This document shows positions 63,009 to 64,000 of a DNA stretch of 64,000 nt, piece after piece. The notes below the pieces were generated by a model, which ran no database searches, was not told the origin of the DNA, and was given only the letters and a program-made list of their open reading frames with translations. The stretch is from Theristus sp. LFF4_11 (taxonomy: Eukaryota; Nematoda; Chromadorea; Monhysterida; Xyalidae). Location: NCBI GenBank assembly GCA_030248135.1, contig JASANC010004087.1, forward strand, positions 248,001 to 312,000, given 5' to 3'. A program made the translations under genes and the position numbers. Positions within the stretch are counted from its first letter, which is position 1. Every line of letters starts with the position of its first letter.

Positions 63009-64000
63009 AATAGAAAAAATACGAGCAGAAACCTACTTGCCTACTAACAGTGAAGATTTGAATCCGATATTCTTTCACATTTCTGGAAAATCACCTTACT
63101 TTCTTGATCCCAGCTCAATCTATCTGAACGTTCAGTTTAACGTAACCAAAAAAGACGCAGAAGGAGAATGGGTCGCAATTGATCGAGACGAAAAAGTTAC
63201 CGTCATTAATAACTCACTTTGGTCGTTGTTTCAAGATCAATTGGTGTACATTGGCAACGTTTTGTGTGAGTCTACTGGGCGACACCATGCAAGGCTCTCA
63301 TACTTGAAAAATCTTTTCTATCAACCACGTCAGAACAAAAACACATACTTACAATGTGCGTTGTGGTACGACGATTCTGCAGGACACTTCGATGACGTAC
63401 TGCGCAGTCGATCTCTCGCACCTGGACTTCGGAAACGCGTTGACCGAATATCGAACAGTAATGTGGTCGAACTTAGAGGAAAGCTGATGTCAGACATTTT
63501 GAACACAGACCGACCGTTTGCACCGAACGTAAACGTTTCGATCAAGCTTTTTCCGGCAACATCAAAACAATGTCTGAATCAAAATATTGACGTCGGTGCT
63601 GCAGTTGTAGAGTACAGAGTGAACATTCTGAACGCATACCTCGAAGTTACTCGACTGAAACTAACCGGAACAATTCCTCGCACCATGCAATACAAATATT
63701 TTCAACACAAAATCATCACCTACGTTAAACCGGCCGACCAGCAGACTTTTGGACCAGTGCCGTTCGCATCAGGACGCCTACCGTCGAAGTGCTGTGTCAT
63801 GATGAACAACGAGGCACGATTCCAAGGCAGTCCAATTGAAAATATGCTTCAATTTTCACATTATAACGTTGAAAACGTTTTGATATCTGTAAACAATGCT
63901 CACAAACCTTCTCTGTATGGCTACGTCGTCGACATGTACAAAGATTATTACAACACAGCTTATGAGGCGTTATCAACTCTGGCGCCTCATGCAGATATTG
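62893..64000 (+). CDS. Polinton major capsid (hexon-like) protein, F54H12.2 family, partial
   Basis: 369 codons are present and the frame is open at the window edge; the full family length is larger. After a short N-tail come blocks typical of the family: IFFHISGKSPYFLDP, YIGNVLCEST, LFYQPRQNKN, VSIKLFPATSKQC and PRTMQYKYFQHK. The family, long annotated in nematodes as uncharacterised F54H12.2-like protein, is now understood as the double jelly-roll capsid of Mavericks. ATG at 62893 overlaps the basic gene; no stop or frameshift is seen. Confidence 0.92.
   Translation, partial: MVKGASKSLLQKASGGALSAVDQTVGEREWFDRSVSNVEIEKIRAETYLPTNSEDLNPIFFHISGKSPYFLDPSSIYLNVQFNVTKKDAEGEWVAIDRDEKVTVINNSLWSLFQDQLVYIGNVLCESTGRHHARLSYLKNLFYQPRQNKNTYLQCALWYDDSAGHFDDVLRSRSLAPGLRKRVDRISNSNVVELRGKLMSDILNTDRPFAPNVNVSIKLFPATSKQCLNQNIDVGAAVVEYRVNILNAYLEVTRLKLTGTIPRTMQYKYFQHKIITYVKPADQQTFGPVPFASGRLPSKCCVMMNNEARFQGSPIENMLQFSHYNVENVLISVNNAHKPSLYGYVVDMYKDYYNTAYEALSTLAPHADI

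Larger units (their letters stand above)
55700..64000 (+). mobile_element. Polinton/Maverick (adintovirus-like) element, left part
   Basis: The combination of a rve-type integrase starting with the Maverick-typical HPAGFSS motif, a penton-like protein and an F54H12.2-type double jelly-roll capsid on one strand identifies a Polinton. Compact genes, overlapping reading frames and tail-to-tail gene ends contrast with the spacious host genes. Polymerase B, packaging ATPase and protease are not in the window and should follow on the right. All genes seen appear open, so the copy could be recent or active. The exact left end is unknown. Confidence 0.9.

Overview
The window comes from an invertebrate animal nuclear genome. 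Its genes are split by many spliceosomal introns of about 50-800 bp. They are clear metazoan orthologues: ABCF1, a PRL/PTP4A phosphatase, TRNAU1AP/SECp43 and a type II diacylglycerol kinase. They alternate with repeat-dense DNA. Short introns, TTTCAG-like acceptors, degenerate TTAGG(C)-like tracts and an F54H12.2-type Polinton capsid gene would fit a nematode or another small-genome invertebrate, but I cannot name the species. Three introns clearly begin with GC instead of GT.

Layout: 1-3.36 kb has no recognisable gene. At 3.36-9.87 kb (- strand) is a 14-exon ABCF1 gene encoding 669 aa; its introns hold several MITEs and a tRNA-like SINE relic. From 9.49 to 29.71 kb lies a roughly 20-kb imperfect giant palindrome centred near 19.7 kb. 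Its arms are mosaics of poly-G tracts, 15-16 bp GGCC-rich minisatellites, a CTAGGG...CCCTAG transposon family, a TA-flanked MITE and an inverted second copy of ABCF1 exon 1. A hAT element with a perfect 8-bp target duplication sits in the right arm only, and the left arm keeps the empty site. At 31.3-32.5 kb (+) is a five-exon PRL phosphatase with a CRLM prenylation tail. At 32.5-39.2 kb I see no gene. At 39.2-41.7 kb (+) is a five-exon TRNAU1AP gene carrying a hAT-type MITE 48 bp upstream of an acceptor. At 41.7-48.0 kb there are only repeats. At 48.0-55.4 kb (+) are 22 exons of a delta/eta-type diacylglycerol kinase, ending before the accessory and SAM domains.

At about 55.7-64.0 kb the kinase locus is interrupted by the left part of a Polinton/Maverick (adintovirus-like) element that runs off the window. 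On + it carries a micro-exon gene with tandemly duplicated exon cassettes, a spliced zinc-finger gene, a spliced DDE integrase, a probable penton, a 48-aa arginine/lysine-rich protein and the F54H12.2-type major capsid protein. On - are a Bcl-2-like protein with BH1 and BH2 motifs, a two-finger zinc protein, two predicted membrane proteins and an unknown 280-aa protein. A shared, self-complementary TATA box lies between the divergent 280-aa and zinc-finger genes. The penton, basic-protein and hexon order recalls the adenovirus L2-L3 order. Polymerase, ATPase and protease genes would be expected beyond 64 kb.

The host genes work in separate processes: translation, signalling, selenoprotein synthesis and lipid signalling. 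The element genes form the integration, packaging and capsid module of a virus-like transposon, plus an accessory set that plausibly handles the host cell.
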